Below, one piece after another: positions 1-6,171 of a stretch of 32,464 nucleotides of DNA (its first letter is position 1; every line of letters begins with the position of its first letter). The notes under the pieces are model-generated. The model saw nothing but the letters and a program-made list of their open reading frames with translations, did no database searches and was not told the origin of the DNA. This DNA comes from Actinomycetes bacterium. GTDB lineage: Bacteria; Actinomycetota; Acidimicrobiia; Acidimicrobiales; RAAP-2. The stretch spans positions 1 to 32,464 of the forward strand of contig JAJYYG010000055.1 of NCBI GenBank assembly GCA_021801235.1, read 5' to 3'. The position numbers and the translations under genes are program-made.

Positions 1-117
1 GCTGGCCAGAAATCGCGAGCCTTTGACCAGGGAGAACGCGCTGGTCAGCGACCTATTTTGAAGAAACTTTCGGCACCGCCAAAACGGGCCTCACATCGCT
101 AGCCCGGAAACTCCCGC

Positions 118-123
118 TAGGGT
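118..123 (+). promoter_or_regulatory. -10 box of a probable leaderless promoter
   Basis: TAGGGT is followed by six bases (CCCTCC) and then the GTG start at 130. A -10 hexamer at this distance puts the transcript start on the start codon, the layout of actinobacterial leaderless mRNAs. There is no Shine-Dalgarno sequence before the GTG. No convincing -35 is visible. Bases 1-117 hold no gene I can support. Confidence 0.5.
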
Positions 124-129
124 CCCTCC

Positions 130-648
130 GTGCCCATCTACCGCCTCGGTGACCGCGTGCCCAACATCCACTCCGAGGCGTACGTGCACCCCGACGCGGT
201 GATCATCGGCGACGTGACGGTCGGGGCGGAGTCGACGGTCTGGCCGACGGCGGTGCTGCGCGGGGACTACGGCACCATCACCGTCGGGATGCGGACGTCC
301 GTCCAGGACGGCACGGTGGTGCACGCCGGTCCCGGCTTCCCGACGGTGATCGGCGACGGGTGCGTGATCGGGCACCTTGCCCATCTCGAGGGATGCACGA
401 TGGAGGACGAGTCGCTCGTCGGCTCGGGTTCGGTGGTGCTCCACCACGCCTTGGTCCGCACCGGAGCGACGGTCGGCGCCAACGCCGTGGTCCCCAACCG
501 GATGGAGGTCCCGGCCGGGGCGTTGGCGGTGGGCGTGCCCGCAGTCCTCCGGGAGGGAAAGTCGAGCCGGGAACTGATCCGACTGTCCGCCGACGAGTAC
601 GTCGCCAACGGGCACCGGTTCCGTCAGCTCCAAGAGCGCATCGGCTGA
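130..648 (+). CDS. Gamma-carbonic anhydrase-like hexapeptide-repeat protein
   Basis: The 172-residue protein is a left-handed beta-helix of the gamma-carbonic anhydrase/PaaY/CaiE family, with hexapeptide-type repeats from about residue 10 to 140 and a short C-terminal helix, close to the usual family length. The family folds as a trimer with metal bound between subunits by three histidines. Conserved R44 and D46 (VLRGDYG), Q59 (SVQD), H65 and H82 are present. The third ligand position, normally the H of a GHxxxxH pattern, is E87 here (GHLAHLEGC), with another histidine nearby at H85. Carbonic anhydrase activity is therefore uncertain; the protein may bind metal differently or have another role. 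The GTG start fits a leaderless transcript. It converges on the minus-strand lipoprotein gene. Confidence 0.88.
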   Translation: MPIYRLGDRVPNIHSEAYVHPDAVIIGDVTVGAESTVWPTAVLRGDYGTITVGMRTSVQDGTVVHAGPGFPTVIGDGCVIGHLAHLEGCTMEDESLVGSGSVVLHHALVRTGATVGANAVVPNRMEVPAGALAVGVPAVLREGKSSRELIRLSADEYVANGHRFRQLQERIG

Positions 649-668
649 GCCGGGGCGGGGTCGGTTCC

Positions 669-689
669 GGGGCCCCGGCGGTGGGCCCC
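669..689. terminator. GC hairpin between convergent genes
   Basis: GGGGCCC and GGGCCCC form a perfect 7-bp stem around a 7-nt loop. It lies between the stops of the gamma-CA-like gene and the convergent lipoprotein gene, where a bidirectional terminator is expected. There is no T-run on either side, so this is a weak call. Confidence 0.35.
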
Positions 690-720
690 GCTCCGTCGCA
701 GCGCCCCGACGCGTCCGGCC

Positions 721-1248
721 CTACGGGGTGCGCACGATGGTCCCGTCGGCGCGGATGACGTACCAACGCCCCCCGAGGTTGGTGAGCGCCTGGCCGGTCG
801 CCTGTCCCGGGCGGGTGTCCAGGGGCCAGGTGTAGAGGGGCCAGCCGTCGTAGGTGACCTGGAGCTTCCCGTCGGTGCGGGGCGCCGTCCCGAGCAGGGC
901 GGGTCGCACGCCGGGACCGGCGATCGGCGCCGTCGTGCCGGCGGTCAGCACCAGCGGCGGCCACGCCACGGCGCAGAGGCCGACGCAGGTCGAAGGCCTG
1001 CCCCGGTGGTCCGCGGCGAACGTGTACACCGTCAGACCCTTCCCGTCGACCAGGACGCTCCCGAGGCCGGCAACCGCGCCCACGGTGATCCGGTCGACCG
1101 GAGCGCTCGAGAGCCTGGCGCCCCCGGTGGACCCGTAGGGGCTGTGGACCGCCGCCCCCGGCGCCGTGGTGCAGGCCGCGCCCACCAGGGCCACGGCCAG
1201 GACCGCGAGCCGGGCGACCCGGATCGAGAGTCGGGCCGGGTCGGTCAT
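721..1248 (-). CDS. Secreted lipoprotein with Y-x4-D repeats (COG4315 family)
   Basis: A 175-residue exported protein. Residues 9-25 form a hydrophobic signal segment ending near C26 (LVGAAC), a lipobox-like site with an unusual glycine at -3. Two copies of the family's Y-x4-D motif follow, Y75 to D80 (YTFAAD) and Y139 to D144 (YTWPLD). The first is followed by a cysteine pair (C88, C92) and WPP, the pattern of COG4315/Lipoprotein_15. The function of the family is unknown; members are surface or periplasmic. The ATG overlaps the TGA of the upstream DUF2889 gene by four bases, so the two are probably translationally coupled. This overlap sets the start. Confidence 0.8.
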   Translation of the reverse strand: MTDPARLSIRVARLAVLAVALVGAACTTAPGAAVHSPYGSTGGARLSSAPVDRITVGAVAGLGSVLVDGKGLTVYTFAADHRGRPSTCVGLCAVAWPPLVLTAGTTAPIAGPGVRPALLGTAPRTDGKLQVTYDGWPLYTWPLDTRPGQATGQALTNLGGRWYVIRADGTIVRTP

Positions 1249-1838
1249 GGCTGCGCGTCGTGAGGGCGGGCGGGAGCAAACGAGCCCAGAGGCGGGCTGG
1301 GGTACGGCCCGACCCCCGGACGCCACCCCGCTTCCAACTTGGCCAGGGCGACACCCCCGTCCGCCCACACGTGGCACGTGTTGCGGGCCCAGGGACTCGA
1401 CGTGCCGCTGATCAGGTCCGGGGCGTCACCGGTCGCCACACGCATCGCCCGTTCGGACGTCACCGCCTGGATCACGACGGGCCCGAGTGAACGGGCCAGA
1501 TGCTCGAGGTGGGAGCAGCCGGCCGGGCCCCCGAACAGCTGTTGGACCGCCCGCGTGTACCCGCGGGCCACTCCCAGCCCGACCAGGCCACGGAACACCG
1601 GCTCGATCGCCGGGCATTCGGCGTGCGGGAAGGTGTGCATCCGCGCGTCGGCCTCACGGATCACGAGGTCGTCCAGGCCGACCGTGACCCGGAGCTCCAT
1701 GTCGTGGACCCGCTCCACCGCCTCGCTTCCCGCCGCCCAGGGTCGGCAGTCCTGCAGGGTCCCGATCACGAGGAGCGCATCGGCACCGTTCCGGAACGCC
1801 CGGTAGTCGATGGAGCGGACGTGGACGGGCACGGTCAC
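1245..1838 (-). CDS. DUF2889 domain protein
   Basis: A 197-residue soluble protein matching my memory of DUF2889: an N-terminal R-S-I-D-Y-R stretch, then GTLQDCRPWA at about 26-35, HDMELRVTV near 45-53, and the core with C75-P (ECPAIEP), LVGLGV, GYTRAV and GGPAGCSHL (C108, H110). The family usually has GCTHL at the last site. No enzymatic role is established. The GTG start is the last good one before the conserved region; the sequence upstream in this frame is overlapped by the monooxygenase gene and looks non-coding. The gene follows the MhuD-like gene by 62 bp and overlaps the lipoprotein start, suggesting a three-gene operon. Confidence 0.75.
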   Translation of the reverse strand: MTVPVHVRSIDYRAFRNGADALLVIGTLQDCRPWAAGSEAVERVHDMELRVTVGLDDLVIREADARMHTFPHAECPAIEPVFRGLVGLGVARGYTRAVQQLFGGPAGCSHLEHLARSLGPVVIQAVTSERAMRVATGDAPDLISGTSSPWARNTCHVWADGGVALAKLEAGWRPGVGPYPSPPLGSFAPARPHDAQP

Positions 1839-1900
1839 GTCTGCATCCCGCGGCGATGCCGACTTGCCGCCGGCGGGAGGCGACGATCCGGGCACCGTCG

Positions 1901-2269
1901 TCAAGTCGGTCCGGTCAGGTCCACCACGTCGTAGGACCACAGCTCGCTGTGGGTGCCGACCGGTGGGGGGGTGCCGCGGTCGGGCTCGTCCCGCCCCTCG
2001 GAGGCGTCGTGCACCGCCGGCGCGGACCGGTCCGGGCCACGGTGCCCCTCGGCGAACGCCGGCGAGCTGACCCAGGACTCGAACGAGGCCTCGTCCTTCC
2101 AGCGGGTGACCACCAGCCAGGTCAGGCGGTCGTCGGTGGGCCGGAAGAGCTCGAACCCTTCGAACCCCTCGGCGTGGTCCACCGCTCCGGCCCGGCTGGC
2201 GAACCGCCGGGCGAGCTCGTCGCCCGATCCCTCGTCCACCGTGATCGCATTGATCTTCACGACGGTCAT
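1901..2269 (-). CDS. MhuD-like haem-degrading monooxygenase (ABM family)
   Basis: A 122-residue protein of the antibiotic biosynthesis monooxygenase/IsdG-MhuD fold. It resembles mycobacterial MhuD, which opens haem to mycobilin and releases iron. The start VVKINAI carries N7, GFEGFELFRP is the dimer-core strand, and W66 sits in FESWVSSP; N7 and W66 match the MhuD catalytic residues as I recall them. H76 is the probable haem-ligand histidine, one residue off the MhuD position. About 20 residues are added at the C-terminus compared with MhuD. ATG 2269 was chosen because the fold begins there at once. It is probably first in an operon with DUF2889 and the lipoprotein. A different ABM monooxygenase substrate cannot be excluded. 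Confidence 0.8.
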   Translation of the reverse strand: MTVVKINAITVDEGSGDELARRFASRAGAVDHAEGFEGFELFRPTDDRLTWLVVTRWKDEASFESWVSSPAFAEGHRGPDRSAPAVHDASEGRDEPDRGTPPPVGTHSELWSYDVVDLTGPT

Positions 2270-2367
2270 GCAACCCATCATTGCCGGGACGGGACCCGCG
2301 ACCAAATCGGAGGACGTCTCCGCGTGCGCGCCCGCAGGGTCACACCGGAGTAGTTACGTCCGTGTGG

Positions 2368-2373
2368 TAGCGT
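2368..2373 (+). promoter_or_regulatory. Candidate -10 box for the MerR gene
   Basis: TAGCGT in GTGGTAGCGTGAAC has the TAnnnT form. Transcription from about 2380 would give a leader of roughly 115 nt that includes the palindrome at 2391-2405. No clear -35 is visible at 16-18 bp. Confidence 0.35.
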
Positions 2374-2390
2374 GAACCTGTTGTCGACGG

Positions 2391-2405
2391 TTCAACGAGG
2401 TTGAA
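2391..2405. promoter_or_regulatory. Perfect palindrome, probable MerR operator
   Basis: TTCAAC-GAG-GTTGAA is a perfect 6+6 inverted repeat with a 3-bp spacer, about 20 bp after the candidate -10. Further GTTGA/GTCGA half-sites follow at 2406-2430 (GAGTTGACGTCGAACG). Position and symmetry suit a dimeric regulator; autoregulation by the adjacent MerR protein is the simplest reading, but this is inferred. Confidence 0.5.
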
Positions 2406-2494
2406 GGTCGAGTTGACGTCGAACGTGAAGCTCCGGTCCAGCGTGAGACTGCTTTCCCACGTCAGGCACCGGTCGAGGTGGAGGAGCAGAACCG

Positions 2495-3001
2495 GTGGCC
2501 AAGGACCCAAAACAGGAGCCGGACCGTGGGTTCCGAGGCCCGCAGGTATGCGCCCTGGTCGGAATCACCTACCGCCAGCTCGACTATTGGGCGCGGACCG
2601 GGCTCTTGAAGCCGTCGATCTCCGACGCCAAGGGGAGCGGAACACAGCGTCGCTACTCGTACGGGGACGTCATCGAGCTGAAGGTCATCAAGCGGCTCCT
2701 GGATGCCGGCCTCAAGCTCCCGCAGGCCCGACAGGCGGTGGAGTGCCTCCGCAGTGACCTCGGCGCGGACCTGTCCACGGCCCAGCTGGTGTTGGCGGGG
2801 ACCCGATCGGTGCTCGCCCACTCGAACGGTGAGGTGGTCGACCTGCTGGCCGGGGGACAGGGGGTCTTCAACATCCTCCCCCTCTCGGGCGTGGTGGAGG
2901 AGCTCGAGGCGGCCATCGTGGCGATCGACCGCTCGCCTGGGGCAGACCGACCGTCCCGACACCCGGCGGCGGTCTACCTCGCCGAGGTCGCCGAACGTTG
3001 A
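2495..3001 (+). CDS. MerR-family transcriptional regulator (Rv1828-like)
   Basis: A 168-residue DNA-binding protein. The MerR winged helix lies at about residues 13-80: GITYRQLDYWARTGLLKPS is the recognition region, and GSGTQRRYSYGDVIELKVIKRLLDAG forms the wing and following helices. The C-terminal part has VVDLLAGGQGVFNILPLSG, as in mycobacterial Rv1828. That gene lies close to gcvH and gcvB in M. tuberculosis, and here the gcv genes follow, so the association is conserved. There is no cysteine-rich metal-binding tail. The GTG start has a strong GGAGGAG at 2480-2486. It probably binds the palindrome in its own leader; control of the downstream genes is inferred. Confidence 0.85.
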   Translation: MAKDPKQEPDRGFRGPQVCALVGITYRQLDYWARTGLLKPSISDAKGSGTQRRYSYGDVIELKVIKRLLDAGLKLPQARQAVECLRSDLGADLSTAQLVLAGTRSVLAHSNGEVVDLLAGGQGVFNILPLSGVVEELEAAIVAIDRSPGADRPSRHPAAVYLAEVAER

Positions 3002-3010
3002 GCAGCCCCG

Positions 3011-3409
3011 GTGCGTGATCGGCGCGACGGTCTGGTCGCCCCCGGAGCCGAGCCGCTCCACCGGTTCGCCCACGAGTCCGAGCGGCGGTTCGCCCGGATC
3101 CTCGACTTCTACGGTGTGCCGTGGGAGTACGAGCCCGTCGAGTTCGCACTCTCATGGGATCGCAACGGCCGGATCTCGTCCGGATTCCGCCCCGACTTCT
3201 GGCTGCCCGAACAGCGTCTCTTCGTCGAGCTCACCACGCTCAACCAACGCCTCGTCACGAAGAAGAACAAGAAGCTGCGCCGGATGGGAGAGCTCTACCC
3301 GGAAGTGCGGGTGACCCTCCTCTACCAGCGGGACACCCTGGCGCTCCTGGCCAAGTACGGCTTGGCGGGCGACGGGATGCTGGTGCCCGGCGCGGTGCGC
3401 TCGGCATGA
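3011..3409 (+). CDS. Small PD-(D/E)XK-like protein of unknown function
   Basis: A 132-residue protein starting 9 bp after the MerR stop. Its layout resembles a PD-(D/E)XK nuclease core: an N-terminal helix with E22/E24 (HESERRFARIL), GVPWEYEP, then FRPDFWLPE (D62) and LFVELTT (E73). The usual lysine of E-x-K is T75, followed by LVTKKNKKLRR (K84, K85, K87, K88), which might supply the charge, and YPEVRVTLLYQRD. I recall this E-(L/I)-T-T...LVT-K-N-x-K block as a conserved uncharacterised domain, sometimes joined to a phosphoribosyltransferase. Activity is unproven. The stop codon lies inside the first 24-bp tandem repeat, so the repeat encodes the last residues. The ribosome binding site is weak. 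Confidence 0.65.
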   Translation: MRDRRDGLVAPGAEPLHRFAHESERRFARILDFYGVPWEYEPVEFALSWDRNGRISSGFRPDFWLPEQRLFVELTTLNQRLVTKKNKKLRRMGELYPEVRVTLLYQRDTLALLAKYGLAGDGMLVPGAVRSA

Positions 3410-3573
3410 CCCGGCGCGGTGCGCTCGGCATGACCCGGCGCGGTGCGCTCGGCGTGACCCGGCGCGGTGCGCTCGGCGTGACCCGGCGCGGTGCGCTCGG
3501 CGTGACCCGGCGCGGTGCGCTCGGCATGACCCGGCGCGGTGCGCTCGGCATGACCCGGCGCGGTGCGCTCGGC
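3386..3573. repeat. 24-bp tandem repeat array, 7 full and 1 partial copy
   Basis: Seven consecutive 24-bp units run from 3386 to 3553, and a 20-bp partial copy follows at 3554-3573. Units read CCCGGCGCGGTGCGCTCGGC then RTGA. The only variable base is A, A, G, G, G, A, A in order; the partial copy diverges after GGC. The unit length is a multiple of three. The first copy encodes the end of the PD-(D/E)XK-like protein and contains its TGA; the last touches the gcvT promoter. There are no unique spacers, so it is not CRISPR. Confidence 0.95.
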
Positions 3574-3576
3574 CGA

Positions 3577-3582
3577 TAGCCT
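3577..3582 (+). promoter_or_regulatory. -10 box, probable leaderless gcvT promoter
   Basis: TAGCCT is followed by seven bases (GGCCGCC) and the GTG at 3590. There is no ribosome binding site before this GTG, and the spacing fits a transcript starting at the start codon. The -35 region would fall within the last repeat copy and shows no TTGACA-like sequence. Confidence 0.5.
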
Positions 3583-3589
3583 GGCCGCC

Positions 3590-4747
3590 GTGCACGAGGC
3601 CCCTTCCGAGAACAAGGTCGGCCCGTCCACCGGACGAGGTCTCGCAGAGCAACTCCGCCCCTCGGGACGTCGGACCCCGTTGTTCTCCGCCCACCTCGAG
3701 CTCGGCGCCAAGATGACCGACTTCGGGGGGTGGGAGATGCCGCTCGCCTATCCCTCGGGGACCCTGGCGGAGCACCGGGCCTGCCGCGACGACGCGGTGG
3801 CGTTCGACGTGAGCCATCTCGGAACGGTCCGCGTCGAGGGTCCGGACGCCGTGTCGCGGCTTCAGCAGACGTTCACCAACGACCTGGGTCGGATCGCCGT
3901 CGGCCGCGCCCAGTACACCCACCTGCTCGATCCGTCCGACGCCTCGGTGGTGGACGACATCATCGTCTGGTGGGTCGAGGACACGGCCTTCCAGGTGATG
4001 CCGAACGCGTCCAACACCGCGCGGGTCATCGAGGCGGTGGGCGGCACCGACACCACCAGCGACCGGGCGGTCATCGCCGTCCAGGGTCCCCATGCCCGCC
4101 GGCACCTGGCCAACGTGCTGCCCAAAGCGGCGACCGTGCCGCGGTTCGCGGTCCGCCATGTCGAGTGGCACGGGACGCCCTGCACCGTCGCCGGCACCGG
4201 GTACACCGGCGAGGACGGCGTGGAGATCGCGGTCCCGGCGTCCGAGGCGGAGTCGCTGTGGCGGGCCGTCCTCGGCACCGGCGTGCAGCCGGCTGGGCTC
4301 GGGGCCCGCGACACCCTCCGTCTCGAGGCCGCCCTCCCGCTGCACGGGCACGAGCTCGGACCGGGCATCACCCCGCTCCAGGCCGGGCTGGGTTGGGTGG
4401 TCGGCTGGGACAAGCCGGCGTTCCGGGGACGGGAACCGCTCCTCGAGGAACGCGCCACGGGTCCCCGGAGGCGCCTGTCCGGGCTCCGGACCGCCGGCCG
4501 CCAACCGCCGCGGGAAGGTGCGGCGGTGGTCGTTGACGGGGAGACGATCGGCTCGGTCACCAGCGGCAACTTCTCGCCCCTGCTGGGACACGGGATCGCG
4601 CTCGCCCTCCTCGACACGGCTGGCGACCCCCGTCCCGGCATACACGTCACCATCGAACAGCGTGGTCGGGCACTCCCGGCCACCGTGGTGCAGACACCGT
4701 TCGTCCGGTCCGGCCGGCCGCCGGAGGAGTCCGGCACCACCGCCTGA
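3590..4747 (+). CDS. gcvT: Glycine cleavage system T protein (aminomethyltransferase)
   Basis: A 385-residue T-protein, which takes the aminomethyl group from lipoyl-H protein and makes methylene-tetrahydrofolate and ammonia. RRTPLFSAH at 27-35 and FGGWEMPLAYPSGT at 45-58 are the family's N-terminal signature. FDVSHLG and VVDDIIVWW (D122/D123) follow; an Asp here is catalytic in GcvT. YTGEDGVEI, LEAALPLHGHEL and GLGWVVGWDK come later, before the C-terminal barrel with SVTSGNFSPLLGHGIALA. Length is normal apart from about 25 poorly conserved N-terminal residues. The GTG at 3590 was chosen for its -10 spacing; a GTG at 3563 lies in the repeat and is less likely. Some usual motifs are altered (HLLDPSD), so the protein is somewhat divergent. 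gcvPA follows after 77 bp. Confidence 0.92.
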   Translation: MHEAPSENKVGPSTGRGLAEQLRPSGRRTPLFSAHLELGAKMTDFGGWEMPLAYPSGTLAEHRACRDDAVAFDVSHLGTVRVEGPDAVSRLQQTFTNDLGRIAVGRAQYTHLLDPSDASVVDDIIVWWVEDTAFQVMPNASNTARVIEAVGGTDTTSDRAVIAVQGPHARRHLANVLPKAATVPRFAVRHVEWHGTPCTVAGTGYTGEDGVEIAVPASEAESLWRAVLGTGVQPAGLGARDTLRLEAALPLHGHELGPGITPLQAGLGWVVGWDKPAFRGREPLLEERATGPRRRLSGLRTAGRQPPREGAAVVVDGETIGSVTSGNFSPLLGHGIALALLDTAGDPRPGIHVTIEQRGRALPATVVQTPFVRSGRPPEESGTTA

Positions 4748-4824
4748 CCCCACCGGACCGGGCCGTGCGGCACGGAGCGGCACGGAGCGGCAACCAACCC
4801 AATCGAGGCTGAGGAGCGACGCAC

Positions 4825-6171
4825 ATGGGCACCTACATCCCCCATACCGAGACGGAGATCGCCGAGATGCTGGCCTTCCTCGGCCTCTCCTCGCTCGACG
4901 AGCTCTTCGCCGCGGTACCGGCCGCCCTCCGGCTCCAACGAGACCTCGAGCTCGCCGAAGGGGCAGAGGAGCCGGACGTGCTGGCCCTGTTCGACGAGTA
5001 CGCCTCGGCGAACCGGGCACGAGGCGACCGGCTCCTCTGCTTCGCCGGTGGCGGCTCCTACGACCACGAGATCCCCGCGGTCACCCGGGCCCTGGCAGGC
5101 AGGTCGGAGTTCGTCACGTCGTACACCCCCTACCAGCCCGAGGTGGCCCAAGGCGTGCTACAGGCGATCTTCGAATTCCAGACGTTGGTGGCACGCCTCT
5201 CCGGGCTACCGGTGGCCAACGCGTCCCTCTACGACGGGGCGAGTGCCACGGTGGAGGCGGTCAACCTCGCCGCAGCCGCCACCGCCAGCCAGGACATCTG
5301 GGTGTCGGAGGGGATCCATCCCCACTGGCGCCAGGTACTGGCCACCTGCGCGGCCGGCACCGGGCACCGGCTCCGCACGGTGACCCTCACCGACGGCGTG
5401 ACCGTCTGGCCCGACCCCCTCGACGGCGGCGGCCGACCGGGTGCCCTGGTCGTGGGGTACCCCAACTACCTGGGCTGCCTCGAGGACCTGGGGGCGGCCC
5501 GCGCCGTCTGCGACCAGACCGGAGCGCTGTTGATCGTGGCCGCAGACCCGGTCTGCGCCGGGATCCTGCGGTCACCGGGGGAGTGGGGCGCCGACGTGGT
5601 GGTGGGCGAGGGACAGCCGTTCGGGACCAGCCTGGGGTTCGGCGGCCCCTACCTCGGCCTGTTCTCGTGCACCTCGGCGTTGGTCCGCCGCCTGCCGGGC
5701 CGCCTGGTCGGGGAGACTGTCGACGTCGACGGCCGTCGGGCCTACGTCTCGACGTTGCGGGCACGGGAGCAGGACATCCGGAGGGAGAAGGCGACCTCCA
5801 ACGTCTGCACCAACCAGACCCTGATGGCGGTGACCGCCGCGATCCAACTCGGCTGGCTCGGCACCTCCGGCCTGGCGGAGCTGGGCTGGCGGTGCGCTCA
5901 GGCCACCCGGTACCTGCGGGACGCCCTGCTCCGCCTTCCCGGCGTCACCCCGTACGTCGACGCCCCGGTCGTCCGTGAGTTCTCCGTCCGGACACCCGTC
6001 CCGGCCGAGGTGGTGATCGACCGCATGGCCGACGAGGGCTTCCTCGCCGGCGTCGGGCTCGGCACCGCCTTCGCCGACGCCGACGACGCCCTGCTCGTGG
6101 CGGTCACCGAACGGCGCACCCGCCTTGAGATCGACGCCTACGTGGCCGCGTTCGCCAAGGTGGCGGCATGA
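4825..6171 (+). CDS. gcvPA: Glycine dehydrogenase (decarboxylating) subunit 1
   Basis: A 448-residue alpha subunit of split P-protein, which decarboxylates glycine with PLP and passes the aminomethyl group to lipoyl-H protein. The start MGTYIPHTETEIAEML is characteristic. FAGGGSYDHEIP, TSYTPYQPEVAQGVLQAIFEFQ and NASLYDGASATVEAV follow, with SNVCTNQTLMA near residue 330. It matches the N-terminal half of one-piece GcvP but lacks the PLP lysine, which is in subunit 2. A GAGGAG ribosome binding site precedes the ATG. The gene shares an ATGA overlap with gcvPB, coupling the two subunits. The 77-bp gap upstream holds a 10-bp direct repeat (GGCACGGAGC twice). Confidence 0.94.
   Translation: MGTYIPHTETEIAEMLAFLGLSSLDELFAAVPAALRLQRDLELAEGAEEPDVLALFDEYASANRARGDRLLCFAGGGSYDHEIPAVTRALAGRSEFVTSYTPYQPEVAQGVLQAIFEFQTLVARLSGLPVANASLYDGASATVEAVNLAAAATASQDIWVSEGIHPHWRQVLATCAAGTGHRLRTVTLTDGVTVWPDPLDGGGRPGALVVGYPNYLGCLEDLGAARAVCDQTGALLIVAADPVCAGILRSPGEWGADVVVGEGQPFGTSLGFGGPYLGLFSCTSALVRRLPGRLVGETVDVDGRRAYVSTLRAREQDIRREKATSNVCTNQTLMAVTAAIQLGWLGTSGLAELGWRCAQATRYLRDALLRLPGVTPYVDAPVVREFSVRTPVPAEVVIDRMADEGFLAGVGLGTAFADADDALLVAVTERRTRLEIDAYVAAFAKVAA

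Noticed and set aside
3386-3573. CRISPR-like array
   Set aside because: The units are directly joined with no unique spacers, and there are no cas genes.
3121-3579. Plus-strand frame translating the 24-bp repeats as RGALGMT/RGALGVT
   Set aside because: It is out of frame with the conserved nuclease-like gene, lacks a ribosome binding site, and exists because the repeat length is a multiple of three.
3410-3589. Glycine riboswitch before gcvT
   Set aside because: The space is filled by tandem repeats, with no paired aptamer-like stems, and gcvT appears leaderless.
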